64,000 bases of DNA, taken from contig OZ234503.1 of NCBI GenBank assembly GCA_965153455.1, positions 12,281,118-12,345,117 on the forward strand, given 5' to 3'. Positions within the stretch are counted from its first letter, which is position 1, and the number at the start of each line of letters is the position of its first letter. Under the pieces are notes generated by a model that saw only the letters and a program-made list of their open reading frames with translations, did not search any database and was not told the DNA's origin. Shown piece after piece: positions 49,742-61,850 of the stretch. The position numbers and the translations under genes are program-made. The DNA is from Sphagnum compactum. Its lineage: Eukaryota; Bryophyta; Sphagnopsida; Sphagnales.

Positions 49742-51770
49742 ATGGCGCTTAGTGAGAATGGACACATTGCTGAAACGGAAGGAAACAAAATGCACCATGA
49801 AGAAGGAATAGCGATAGTAGGTGGCGGCTTTGGGGCCTTTGTTTTGCTGCTGCTCTCCATAAGTACATTATCACACCTTAGTTTTCAAATTATTACTATG
49901 ATTTCATGAGAATTTGACCAAAAAAGATGAAACTACTTTTGATTGCTTTGATGTGATCATGGGCTTGTTTTGTTAGTTTGGGAGCAGAGTTGGGTTGAAG
50001 GATGTGGTCCTTGAACAATCAGACAAGTTGTGCCCAGGGTACTAGCATAACTCTTTGGAACAATGGAATGCACATCCTTGAACTTTTTGACTTGGCCCAA
50101 CCAATTCAGAAGCATGTATCTCAACGTTCCAGGGTATGTTCTAGTTTCCTACAAGTGCAATTGTTGGAGGTCTATGGTTGTTGGATGTTAACTCCAGTAA
50201 GAAATTGTCTTTAAAGGGGGTTCAATTTGTGTCTCTTACAAATTCCTCCAACTATTTTGGTAGAGTTGAATATCTTAATCAATACAGGAGACGTTTGACA
50301 CTCTTGGATCATTCTCACTGTGAAGGAGGGTAAATTGTTTTCTACAAAACAACCACATCAGTATTAGGATTTCAAGGAAAGTTGTGAAAACATAGATGAA
50401 AAAATGAGTCTTTCCCCTGAAATCAAAAAATGATGTTGGTACTTGATAAACACAAGTTTTTTTCATTTGAAAAGTCATAATTCATAGGCACGAGGATGGG
50501 TCTCATGTCCAAATAAAGAAGATCTCATACTTCACAAGATTCAAACTCAAGAAATTTCACAAAATGTCACTAATTTGGAGCTTCAACATGGTTTTACCTA
50601 CTCTACCAAGGTTTGGTTAACTTTAAATGTTCTAAACAATAATGTGTAGTCAAATATCTTTATCAGTTTGGTGTTTCATTTGGACGCTAATGTTTCCTGT
50701 CCACATGTAATCCACTGAATGCGTAATATATTTTTAGAAGAATGAAACACGTGCATATATTCATAATTTTATCTTTGAGGATGGTGCTTGTTTAAATGGC
50801 AATTGCATATTGTTGGGAAGACCATCAAAACTTGCAACAACAAATTCATTATGCTAGAACAAAATGAAGATTAATGTACTTAGTTGGGGATATTGGATTG
50901 GGGTTGACCGGTTTTGGTTGGATATGATGGTGTGAACTCGATCATAGGATTTTGGTTAGATTTGGAATCTGTAGGGCAGGTTGAGATATGAGGAATGGTA
51001 GAGTTTCACAATGGTTACAATTTTCCAAAATCGTTTCACATCTTTTTGGCAAAACAATTTGAATTGGTATTATTTCAATTACTGCAACCAAAGTGTATTG
51101 GTTTGTGGTTTAGAATGATTTGTCCGAAGATGAAAAACCCTATTCTTGCATCTAGCCCCAATTCCATGTTTTAAGAACCAAGTGCCAACATCTATCACTA
51201 AAGAACACATCAACATAGTGACTTGGTTATTAATTTTGATGGATTTCATCTTTCTAGGTTGGCGAAACATAACACCAAAGGAGATCAAACAAGAGGTCCT
51301 TCATCTCACCAAAGATTTTCAAGTACCTAAGTTTACATTGTGTGTCAACAACATATCCATCAAATGTTTCATAAAAAACACCCTTTGACACAAGGTAAAC
51401 ATGAAACCAACTTAGGGAAGTCAAGTGGTGGGCAATGTCACAATTTGCGGTGATGCATCTCACCCCAGTCTCGAAATCTTGGCCAAGGTGGATGCATGGC
51501 ATTGGAAGATGCCATCATCCTTGCAAGAAAGCTTCAATAAAACACTCAAGTCAAAAGAAAGTTGAATCTCCAAGGTGCCCAAGTTAGAACAGATCCAACA
51601 AACATTGTTGGACTTCCACCCAGAAAGGCATGGAAGGACATATGCTTTCACACAAAGCTAACATAATAGGAATTTCTGCAAGTGCTAATACAGCAATCAA
51701 ATGTTTTATTTACAATTGGATTTTCATTCCCAAGGCTGTTGGCATGGGAAACTATATGGGCTTTGCTTGA
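49742..51770 (+). pseudogene. FAD-dependent monooxygenase (plant MO1/CTF2-like) pseudogene
   Basis: Recognisable pieces lie in the expected order on +. An N-terminal exon (ATG 49742) has the FAD-binding GIAIVGGGFGAF. A second piece at about 49991-50132 has VGLKDVVLEQSDKL, then, after a frameshift, AQGTSITLWNNGMHILE, ending at a CCAGG|GTATGT donor. Next come GYDGVNSIIGFWLDLESVG at 50920 (the DG motif; the usual Cys is Tyr) and YWFVV-x-ND at 51092, where Trp is TAG. PKEIKQEVLHLTKDFQ lies at about 51274. GNVTICGDASHP lies at about 51431, then, after another frameshift, GGCMALEDAIILARKL (second FAD site), with a C-terminal PKAVGMGNYMG at about 51733. Spacing between pieces suggests that introns were kept, so this is a decayed gene copy and not a retrocopy. 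Stops and frameshifts rule out a functional product. Confidence 0.75.
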
Positions 51771-53440
51771 TGTCAGAAATTTATCCATTGACAAGCCATG
51801 ATTACATAACTAAGGAAAATGATAAATTTTAGGAATGTGGTAATAATATGTGTTCCAAAAGGAGTCTCAAACTTTGGTCACACTATCATCAAGCATGTTC
51901 ACAAGTGTAAATGAAGCTACAAATGTAAAGGTAAGTTCCAAATGTTTTATAATAATATTTATAATGGTAATATATGCCACACTGAAGTTTGTGAATCTAG
52001 TGATTTCTCCCAAAGAGGTCTATGCACAAGACCAATTATGAAATGGATATGGTGATTGTTTTATGTAGCTACTATCAATATGGCTTATTCAGAGTATGGT
52101 AGCAACATCCACCATGGCCTAGTTATTAATTGAACTCGCAACTATCTGCTTGCAAAGCTATGCCCAGTCCTCAAACTATGACTTGGTCCACTTGCATTAT
52201 TGGTTTGATAATTTAAAACTATGGGTGTTATGGGTATCTTAATCTACATATGCAAATATTTAGTGTAATTGTGTGTAATAAATCCATTTATTATTTTGGC
52301 ACCAAACATATTGCTAGTTTCGGTAGTTTGGGGCAATATTTGAATTCAATTTCCTAACTACTTGAAAAGCCCACCAAATTGTAAATCCATTATCTTTTTA
52401 TGTATCAATCTAGAGATGGAAAGAGAGTGGTGTGAGATAATATATAAATTTCTAAAATTATTCCTGATGTATTTCTTTTTTTCCAAAAAAAAGGTCCATT
52501 TCATTATTGTAAAGCACTAGGAGATAATTCATAGTGTATGTGGAGGGCACCTTATATCCACAAATTTCACTTCTAAAAATTGGGAGGGATATTATGCTTG
52601 CTCCTTAAGGGTGAGAGAAAAATTATGCCCTCCCACTATTAAGGAGTTAGCATAAAAACCCGAGCCCATTCACACCTTGTGATCAATGTGATAAATTTTG
52701 CCTCATGCCTTACCATATGTGAAGCCCATGGGTGGGTAACATTCTCAAAATGCTAGGCTAGATTTGACTATCACATCATCCTAGGCCCCCTATTTTGAGA
52801 ATGCCCGTTAGTACTCCAAGGGCATTAACCTGAGGTTAACAATTGCCTTGTGGGTGAGGTAAGCGTTTTGTGTATGGTGGGGGTGGGTGATGCAACCACA
52901 TGGACTGCCGTCAAGCACCTTCGTGCTCCTAGATTCTACACCCCAAGTCAAGTATGCAATGCCAATTTGACCTGAATCTAGGGCTTTACACAATTTGGAC
53001 GAATTATAAACTGGCCTAGTTTATGGGGCCATGCGGAACATTGAGGTCTTTTGGGTGGGTGGGTGCGGGGAGGGGTGTCAAAATATTATATATTCATTTA
53101 TTTGCAAGTGCATTGCCACCCTTTCATGGAAGAGACGTGGCCCATAAGCTTCATATATCCATTTGTTTGTTTGTTTTTGTTCATTGTTTTCTCACACTTT
53201 TGAATTACAATTAGTGATCACAAAAGGTGAAAAACCTTATTTTCTTTTATTTTTGCTACTAGCCACTTTAAGAACCCCAAAATGCATAGTTTAAGGCTCT
53301 TTTCTTTTCTCACTTTGGGGAAGATGGTTAAGTTGAAGTTAAAACCAGGTTGAGAGTTGAAGGTGAAGAGTGCAACATTCGTCTCACAATTTCTAATTAA
53401 ATTTCAAGATATTATATAATAAAGGACGTCGTGAAGCTTC
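51771..53440. other. Intergenic DNA, no supported gene
   Basis: No motif-bearing ORF. The one distinct element is a G-rich run on + at 53053-53075, listed separately. Confidence 0.45.
53053..53075 (+). other. Potential G-quadruplex motif
   Basis: GGGTGGGTGGGTGCGGGG is followed by AGGGG: five G-tracts of three or more with loops of one to two bases, matching the usual G3+ quadruplex pattern. No gene start is identified next to it. Confidence 0.7.
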
Positions 53441-53443
53441 CCC

Positions 53444-53552
53444 TTAATCCGTCTCGTCATCCAACCAGACGGACATTTCATCCATCCCGTCATCCGTCTA
53501 TTTAAGCCGGACGGACATTTTATGCATCTTGTCATTCGTCTATTTAAAAATA
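53444..53552. repeat. Imperfect tandem repeat, ~43 bp period
   Basis: Three partial units are built from CGTCATCCGTCTATTTAA and GGACGGACATTT. The array lies just before a GC-richer segment that begins a possible gene region. Confidence 0.7.
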
Positions 53553-55500
53553 GAAGCATGCCAATTAGGGTCTCTGTGCCTGCTGCTTGCTCTCCCCCAT
53601 GTCTCTGCGTGGAGGCAGAGAAGCTTTGACTTCTCCACGTTCTCCTGCACACCACCTCACCTCACCTTCCGTCGATGCAACCAAAATCCTCAAGAATGCA
53701 CCATCATCATCAGCGTTTTGCGCGATTTCGCACCACAAAAGTACCCTAAGACAACGCAGATGGTAGGCATTTCAATTTCGCATGAACTCACTGGATCCAT
53801 GATGGACCATTTTTCCGAAGTTCCAAGAGAATATTTCCCCTGGGGTGGTGGTGGAGGTACTAAGGGGGTCTAATAATAATAACATTGAGGCGGCTTCAAC
53901 GCAGGGCATCGTTAAAAACCCATCAGGTATGAAGTTTTTCTTTATAATGGAATTTTCTTTTTTTTGTTTTTGGTAAATTCTTCGGGACGTTTTCCTGTGT
54001 GCATGTGTTTCCTTTGGGCTATTGCATGGTGAAAGGGGAAAGGTTGTTGGGTATATTTAAAATAAATAAATTGGGTGGGTTTTGTAATCGGGTCCTGATT
54101 TCAACAATAGTGTTAGGGATCACACCATCTTCCGGGAACGTAAAGAAGGAAAATGGAGTCTACTGCAGAACAAGTGCAGTTTCTGGTTCTGAAGCACTAG
54201 GCGGACTACACTTAAAGACCTTGCACAATTCCTTATCGGTTTCCTTCTGATCCTCCTCACCAAGCTGCTTGCGCCGAAGTGTTCTGGTTGGAGTTCTTCC
54301 GAAAATCAATTCCTTCGTTTAGGTATGGGTTTCATCCTTTTTTTTCTTTTTCTTTTTGTTGCGCTGCTCCCAATTCATGCACGGTTGTTGTTTGACTTCT
54401 TCTCAATTGACGTTGGTGTGATGAAAGCCACCAGCGGCTCATCGATTGGAAATCTTTGTTGCATTTGTGTCTAGGTCAGAACTCTGCTGAACCTCTAGAA
54501 GGGAGGATTAGTGTTGTGCAGGAAGCAGGCGGAGCTTGACGATACTGTAACAGACGCTCCTGTGAAAGCTACAAAATTCACTTTGGGGTTTATATATTTT
54601 CTTTCAATCCATTGTAGATTTCATTTCCATTTCCATTGATGTCCAGTTGGAAATTAATTGATCCACTAATTTTTTGGTTGGTAGTTCCAAATTTAGCCAT
54701 TTTTTTTCGCCACTTCCAGTTTGGAAAATCATGAATTTTTTGTGCACCCACTCCAATTCAGAAAATCAATCCATCTAACCATCATCTTTATAGGGAGATT
54801 TTTGTGTGACTGTTTTTTTATGATATTCAGAGAGGCTAGTTGGAAATGGATGGAAGGGTTGATGTTATGCCACCTAGCAAATTTCATTGCAACAGAACAC
54901 AACAACAAGAAACAGATGGAAAAGGGATTTTTCTTTAAATGAAAGTATCTTTGGTGAAGTTTAATTAGGTATCAAGTGTAAATAATAATCAGCTGTGAAA
55001 ACGAGCAGCTGGGGTCCATAAGCATTCGACATCAAATGACAGCCCTTATAGTCAGTCAGTGTGACTAAAAACACTCCAAGATATTTCCAGTATTGTGCAA
55101 GTACCTATTTGATTACCTAATTGATTTTGTGTCTAGGTTAGAACTATGCTGAACCTCTAGAAGGGAGGATTAGTGTTGTGCAGGAAGCAGGCAGAACTTG
55201 ACGATACTGTAACAGATGCTCTTGTGAAAGCTGCAAAATTCGCTTTGAGGTTTATATATTTTCTTTCAAACCATTGTAGATTTCAGGAAAAGGGACTCAT
55301 AAATGGAGTTGTTGACGAATATGTGTGTGTGTGGGTGCATGTGTACAAAGTACAAACTAATAAGCCATGGACTTTCATTTCCTCCGCCACCCAGGGGATT
55401 GATTTTGGCTCACATTTTGACACCAGTAGCACTGCCTGCACAATTCTTCAGTTGATGTAGCTAGATTTCAACAATGTCCACACACACGGCACCATCACAC
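53553..55500 (+). other. Possible unrecognised gene region
   Basis: GC-richer segments at 53560-53930, 54110-54330, 54480-54600 and 55140-55460 are separated by T-rich stretches that could be introns (CATCAG|GTATGAAG at about 53925, TTTAG|GTATGG near 54322). Open frames such as 53529-53873 and 55173-55460 contain nothing that I recognise, and I could not build a continuous coding model. A 160 bp segment occurs twice here (listed separately). Confidence 0.3.
54464..55285 (+). repeat. Direct duplication of a ~160 bp exon-like segment
   Basis: 54464-54623 and 55126-55285 are about 92% alike by eye. Both begin TTTGTGTCTAGGT, share CTGAACCTCTAGAAGGGAGG and TTGTGCAGGAAGCAGGC, and end CATTGTAGATTTCA. 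They are 662 bp apart. In the second copy, ORF 55173-55460 runs through and beyond the unit. Confidence 0.85.
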
Positions 55501-55516
55501 AAGAGTGCAGGAGAAA

Positions 55517-55532
55517 CCCCCCCCCCCCCCCC
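55517..55532 (+). repeat. Poly-C run (16 C)
   Basis: A C homopolymer lies about 28 bp before the first open frame of the Helitron relic. Length is uncertain in draft sequence. Confidence 0.9.
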
Positions 55533-55559
55533 AAGATGCCCGCATACATATAAAAACGT

Positions 55560-58500
55560 ATGCATGCACTCATTGTGCAACATGGTAGTGCTTTAGCTGC
55601 TTTGACGGCCCTTCGGCAGCACCTAGAAGCTCAACAAAATGACGAGCAAACTGATTCTTTGGAAAATCATGTTCCACATATTAATGTTCCAATAGAATTC
55701 AATCAAGGCACATCAAAATTTGCACATGAACGTCGCAATTGCCTACAGAGAGAACGACTTGCTAAACAACGTGAACAACCTTCTTTTGGCAATGACGCAT
55801 TACAATTATTTGGAGACGAAGATGTGTCAGCCCCGGGACAATGGGATTGTGGAGAAATGGACACAATATGTGGATTCTGCAATGCGAAAATGTGGATCAA
55901 AGAATGATTAGCAAAATTGAAGAACAACAACCCACAATTTTCTCTGTGTTGCGAGAATGGCAAAAATCTATTCCCGAATCTTCCTGCAACACCGCAAGAG
56001 CTGGAAGTTCTTTTAACCAGCAAAGAGAGCAGTGCCGTCAAATTTCGAGATCAGATTCGCATGTACAATTCGGTGTTGGCATTCACTCTGTTTGGTGCCA
56101 AAGTTGATGAGTCGGTAACAGGAGGCGTTGGACCGTACTCCTTTCACATTCAAGGTGAACTTTATCACAAAATCGGATCCCTATGTCCTGCCGAAGGACA
56201 ACGGCCACAGTTTGCACAGCTGTACATTCATGATATGAAACACGAACATCAAAACCGTCATGCCGTTATGCCATTGCTTGATCCAACGACGTTGGATCAA
56301 TTGTTGACCATGATGTACAATATCAATCCCTATGTCGAAATGTTCAAAATGGCAAGGGATATGATGGCAACAGAAGGTGTTCCCATGGATTTGAAATTGC
56401 GTCTCATTGCCTTTCGAACAAAGGATGCCCGTCGATACAATGTGCTGACGGTCGATGAAGTCGCTACATTGATGGTAGGAGATGGTTTTGAGGTTGTAGA
56501 CAGACGTGACGTCGTCATTGCTCAGCAAGTTGGCCCGTTTCAGCGCATTTCCGAACTACATGTGGGATACATGGCTCTACATTATCCGTTGTTATTTTCT
56601 TACGGTGAGGATGGATGGCATCCAAATATTCCGCTCAATGGTGTTGTTGTTGATGTAGATTTGGATGAAGACCATGCGGAAGAATCTGAGTTTCAAAGAA
56701 AACATTGCAATGTGATAATGGCCGAATTTTATGGTTATCGACTTCAACATCGAGACACTGATGGCATTGCGTTGCTTTGGGGTGACCGATTAAGGCATCA
56801 ATACATTGTGGATGCTTATGCGGCTATTGAACAAAATCACTTAAAGCACCTGCGCCTAAATAAAAAAAAACTTCGTGCGGATCTTTATCAAGGCCTTCAA
56901 AACGCCATCGCTGCAAGTGACAATAGTGCTGCTGCCATCGGACAGAGGATCATTCTGCCATCTTCTTTCACAATTGGTCCACGTCACATGGTTCAAAATT
57001 ATCAAGATGCCATGGCAATCTGCAAATGGGCCCGCTGCCTGGATGTGTTTATTACATTCACTTGCAATCCCCAATGGCTTGAAATCAAGAGAGCGTTGCT
57101 ACTTGGACAGCAACCTCAGGATCGATTTGGTACCGGAGTGTTCAAAATCAAGTTGAAGGAGTTGATCAATGACATTCATAAGAAGCATATTCTGGGATGC
57201 ACGATTGCGAGAATCTATGTCATTGAATTTCAAAAGCGTGGGTTGTCACATGCACACATTCTCATCTTCTTTACCGAAGATTGCAAGCCACACACGGTCG
57301 AGGATATAGACCGCATGATCAGTGCTGAACTTCCGAATTCATAAACAAACAAGTTGGCCCACGAGACGGTTTCCAGATGCATGATGCATGGTCCATGTGG
57401 AGTTGCGTTTCCAAATGCCCCATGCATGGAAGAAGGCAAATACAAAAAAAAATATCCATGCAAGTTCCAATCTGAGACGGTGACAGATGTAAATGGATAT
57501 CCTATTTATCGGCGTAGAGATACAGGGCACACAGTTTTGGTTCATGGCATTGAATTGGACAATCGTTGGGTGGTACCGCACAATGTCTATTTATCGACCA
57601 AATACGATGTGCACATCATTGTTGAGGTCTGCAACAATATTTGTGCAGTCAAATATCTATTCAAGTACGTATATAAAGGACATGATCGTGCAATCTATTG
57701 AGATCTCACGCCAGAACGACAATGCCACTGAAGGGAATGTGGTCGAAGTTGATGAAATTAAAAAATATCTCGACTGTCACTATGTATCTGCATCAGAAGC
57801 AGCGTGACGCATCTTCAAGTTTGATATCCATGAGCGGTTTCCTACCGTTGAGCGTCTGCAATACCATTTGCCCAATCAGCAAATGGTGTTGTTTGACGAT
57901 GACAATGATGTGCAAGAAGTGGCAACATGGTCAACCATTTCCAGAACGATGCTCACAGAATGGTTCAAAACAAACCAAGATTCGGAAGTTGCACAAAGCC
58001 TTACATTCGATCAATTCCCTCAGCAATGGGTGTGGAATCGGAAGTTGAAGTGATGGACAATGCGCAAGAGAGGCTTTGCCATTGGTTGCATGTATTATGC
58101 ACACTCGACATCGAGTGAACGTTATTATTTGCGAATGCTGCTAAACTGCGTCAAACGTGCCACATCCTACGAGCATTTGAGGAGAGTGGATGGCAGAAAG
58201 CACGACACATTCAAAGATGCATGCATTGCAATGGGTTTGCTTGCAGACGATAATGAATGGCATCAAGCCTTGGAAGAAGTCGGTGTTTGGGCCTCAGGAC
58301 GATAGCTGCGTGACATGTTTGCCTCCATGTTGATGTTTTGTGAGGTCAGGAATCCCAGACAGCTATGGGATGCACATTGGGAGTCTTTGAGCAATGACAT
58401 TGAAGCAATGACACACTTCGAGCGTGCTGATCCAACTATTACCCTTTCTGAGGATGCACTAAAGGATCGTGCATTGTATGAGATCGATCAGGTTCTCATG

Positions 58501-60099
58501 CGCAATGGACACCGCCTGGAAGATTTTCCAACGCTTCCCAAGTCTGATTACATCCCTTCTGTTCATGGAAGAAACCGATTGGTCGAAGAAGAGTTGGCTT
58601 ATGATTAGCATTCATTGACCACATATGCAGACAATGCAGAAGATAGGCTCAATGATGATCAGCACAACGCATACAAAACTATTTTGAATGTCGTGACAAA
58701 CAAAGAGGGCAAACTATTCTTTGTGTATTGTAGTGGTGGAACTGGCAAAACATTTGTTTGGACAACACTTTTGTCCCGTCTACGAGGGCAAGGCAAAATT
58801 GTGCTTGCAGTTGCCTCATCAGGAATTGCATCTTTGTTGCTTTTGGGCGGCAGAACCGCCCATTCAAGATTCAAGATTTCGATTGATCTGCACGATGAAT
58901 CAACTTGCAACATCACACAACAGATGAAAGTGGCCAAGTTGGTGCGTAAAGCTGATCTGATCATTTAGGATGAGGCACCGATGATGCATCGTCGAGCTTT
59001 CGAAGCTGTTGATCACACCCTCCGTGATTTGATGCAATTGGATGACGCATAGGCAACTGAGAAAATCTTTGGTGGGAAAATCGTGGTCCTTGGTGGCAAT
59101 TTTCAACAGATCTTTCCTGTTGTTCTCAAGGGAGGACGAAAAAACATTGTCAGTGCTTCCTTGCCTCGATCGCATCTTTGGCAGCATGTTACAATTCTTT
59201 GTCTTCATATCAACATGCGAGTCATGGCAACCAATTCTAAAGAGCAGCGAAAGTTTACCAAATGGGTGTTGAATGTTGGAGATAGTAATCTTCCTGCCAT
59301 TGCAGAAAAAGAAGGTGTCGATCCAGATTGGATCAAGATTCCATCCCATATGAGGCTGCCAGCAAAAGATTGCAGCTTAAGAGGATTAATCCGAACCATC
59401 TATCCGGATCACCAGTGCCATTCTGGAGATGCCATGTATATTATGCAACATAGCATTCTAGCCCCCAAAAAAACTGACGTTTATGAAATCAACAATGCAA
59501 TTTTAGAATCGTTATCCGAAGAATCGCACACGTACCTGAGCGCAAATTCTTTGACTTCAACAGAAGAAGGTGCAAGCGTTGATGCAGGAGTTTCAATGGA
59601 TTCATTGTATCTGGTGGAATTTTTAAACACTTTGCAATTCAACGGTATCGCAAATCATAAGCTAGAACTCAAAGTGGGTGTGCCAATCCTTGTGTTGCGT
59701 AATTTCAATCAATCAATAGGATTGTGCAATGGTATGAGGTTGATTGTCAAAAGATTGGGTCAATGTGTCATTGCAGCGGAAATCATCACAAGAAACAATG
59801 TCGGCAAATGTGTGTTCATACCTCGCATCATCATGTCCCCCTCTGGGACAAATTGGCCATTTGTTTTACGTCGTTGTCAATTTCCAGTTCAAGTGGCATT
59901 TGCAATCACAATCAACAAGAGTCAAGGTCAGACATTCAACAACGTTGCGGTATATTCGCCGTCTCTGGTCTATTCCCATGGTCAGCTGTATGTTGCTATT
60001 TCACGGGTCACAAGTAGTGCAAACATCAAGATTTTCAACGGCCAAGGTCTCGATAGATACATGCGAAATGTCGTATATAAAGAGGTTTTGGAAATGTAA
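55560..60099 (+). pseudogene. Helitron Rep/helicase (RepHel) relic, nearly full length
   Basis: Rolling-circle transposon protein of about 1,500 codons. By coordinate arithmetic it is one frame from 55560 to about 57690 and a second from there to 60099, with a single frameshift near 57690 and eight in-frame stops. Order: zinc-finger-like CGFCNAKMW (about 55880); Helitron_like_N region with MNSVL-type RMYNSVLAF and VGPYSFHIQG; the HUH box KRGLSHAHILIFF (about 57233); MMHGPCG; the two-Tyr box KYLFKYVYKGHD (about 57650); then the Pif1-type helicase with Walker A GGTGKTF (58737), Walker B II-x-DEAPM (the Trp is TAG), [10 protein letters not shown] and the C-terminal [18 protein letters not shown] and [10 protein letters not shown]. 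The stops are TGA 55906, TAA 57342, TGA 57805, TGA 58051, TAG 58303, TAG 58606, TAG 58966 and TAG 59050. Gene structure is otherwise well preserved, so decay is fairly recent. Confidence 0.92.
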
Positions 60100-60204
60100 T
60101 TTATAATTGGAATTTTGTAATATGTACCGTCAAATACACACACACCTGTGAATTAGGCACGGGGTTCAATTACATGTTATGAGTTATGTAGTCCAAGAGT
60201 AGAC

Positions 60205-60268
60205 CATAAGAAGCTTATGGGTTTAAAGAAATTTTTGGGCAGCCCTATATATATATATACTATCCTAG
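60205..60268 (+). other. Candidate Helitron 3' end (weak)
   Basis: A 7 bp stem (CCATAAG-AAG-CTTATGG) is followed about 44 bp later by CTAG at 60265-60268. Helitrons normally end CTRR with a hairpin about 10-12 bp before it, so the spacing does not fit well. A (TA) run lies between. Confidence 0.2.
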
Positions 60269-61850
60269 ACCCTACACACTAAACCCTATGTACTTCAATA
60301 AATATAGGAGGGGGTAGGGGGACATCATCCATGTTCACAATAGGTGTCAATATGCTCACAACAAAGTTGATCTATTCCTTATCTCACAAAATAATTTGCT
60401 CACAACATACTTTATGTAGTCCTTGCATCACAAAAAAACTTTGCTTACAACATACTTGATGTATATCTTATATCGCAAAACCAACTCTTCAAATTGGAGG
60501 GACTTACAAAAGTGGAAGATATTTGTTTTTGGGATCTTTAACTTTTGTACAATCCCTCAAATTTAAAGTGCAATTCTACTAAGGGAAGAGTTTTAAAAAC
60601 ACTAAAAAGTACATTGCTATGAAATGGGGCTTGAAACTCAAATTATCACCAAACTCAATCATAATATGAGTTTCATCCCTTCTTTTTCTTTTCTTAGGTG
60701 CCTTCTTTCGATCTCATGTGTGTGTTATTGCTATAATTGTGTCTGTCATTGTTACAAAATCATTTTCCCAAACTTCATGCATTAAATATTGAGTTTCAAC
60801 ATTTTTTTCCCAAATTCAACAAGGGATGTGTCACACTGTGGCCTTGCCATTTACCTTAAAACAGTATCTTAAGGCAAAAGAAGAATTATGAAAACTCAAA
60901 TATTTCACCATGCCAAAACATAATCTTCAAAAAATCCTCTAAAAGAAACCAAAAGTCTTCAAGATATTATAACTCTGATAACTAATCTCAAGTTTCAACA
61001 CAAGCCCAAATATCATCTTTCAAAAATCCTCATATAAAAATAGACCTATTGCCTAGGGGCCGAAATCACTTAAGCTACTATACTCTATAATGAATCTAAA
61101 CACAATATCCTTGCCTTAGTAGGCAAGACCAACAAACTAATAACCTTCATAGATAGATGAGATGCCCTCCCAATATAGTAGAAACCTTCTACAAGTACTT
61201 CATGCAAGAATATATGTAACAACTAGATGAAGGTTTGATGCCAACTTTTTTTTTTAAATCAGTAGATTCCTACCAACCTATTATTTAGGTGTCTGACTTT
61301 TCATCCAGTGGGAATCAATTTGCATGTTCGACCCACTGGGATTGTCTTTGAACACTACTATGACAATTTTGTTGGGCTCTTCCCCCACAGGGACAAGGAC
61401 TATAGCATTGAATACAACTTTTGGAAGTTTTATCTTATTAGAATCAGTTTCACATTAGGTGAAGTGGTTTCTTTGGTGAAAGTGTTTAGACTGTTTAGAT
61501 TGGAGTGGATTGTTTTGGTGTTCAGAGTGTGGACACAGTAGGCAGATGTACAACACCTTATCTATTGGCAGGGCCAGCATGTTTGCGATGCCTTGTTTGG
61601 TGTTCTACAATGTATGGTGATAGGGCAGGATATCCTATAGTTGATTTTGGTGGATGGAAGAGAGGTGTTCGGCCAAATTGTATGGAAAATGAGGAATTTT
61701 CTTGCCTTGAGTGATGCTGACTTTAACCCTTAATGGCATTGTGAATTGAAAGGCTAGCATCAGCCCCATCATGTCGGTCTTCCAGCCAAGAATCATGCAA
61801 TGCATGACTTTGTGGGGGGGGGAAAAACAAAAGCCCCACAAGTTGTATTC
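60269..61850. other. Intergenic DNA, no supported gene
   Basis: Short ORFs only. 61308-61541 has a coding-like conceptual stretch (HVRPTGIVFEHYYDNFVGLF), which I cannot assign. Confidence 0.4.
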
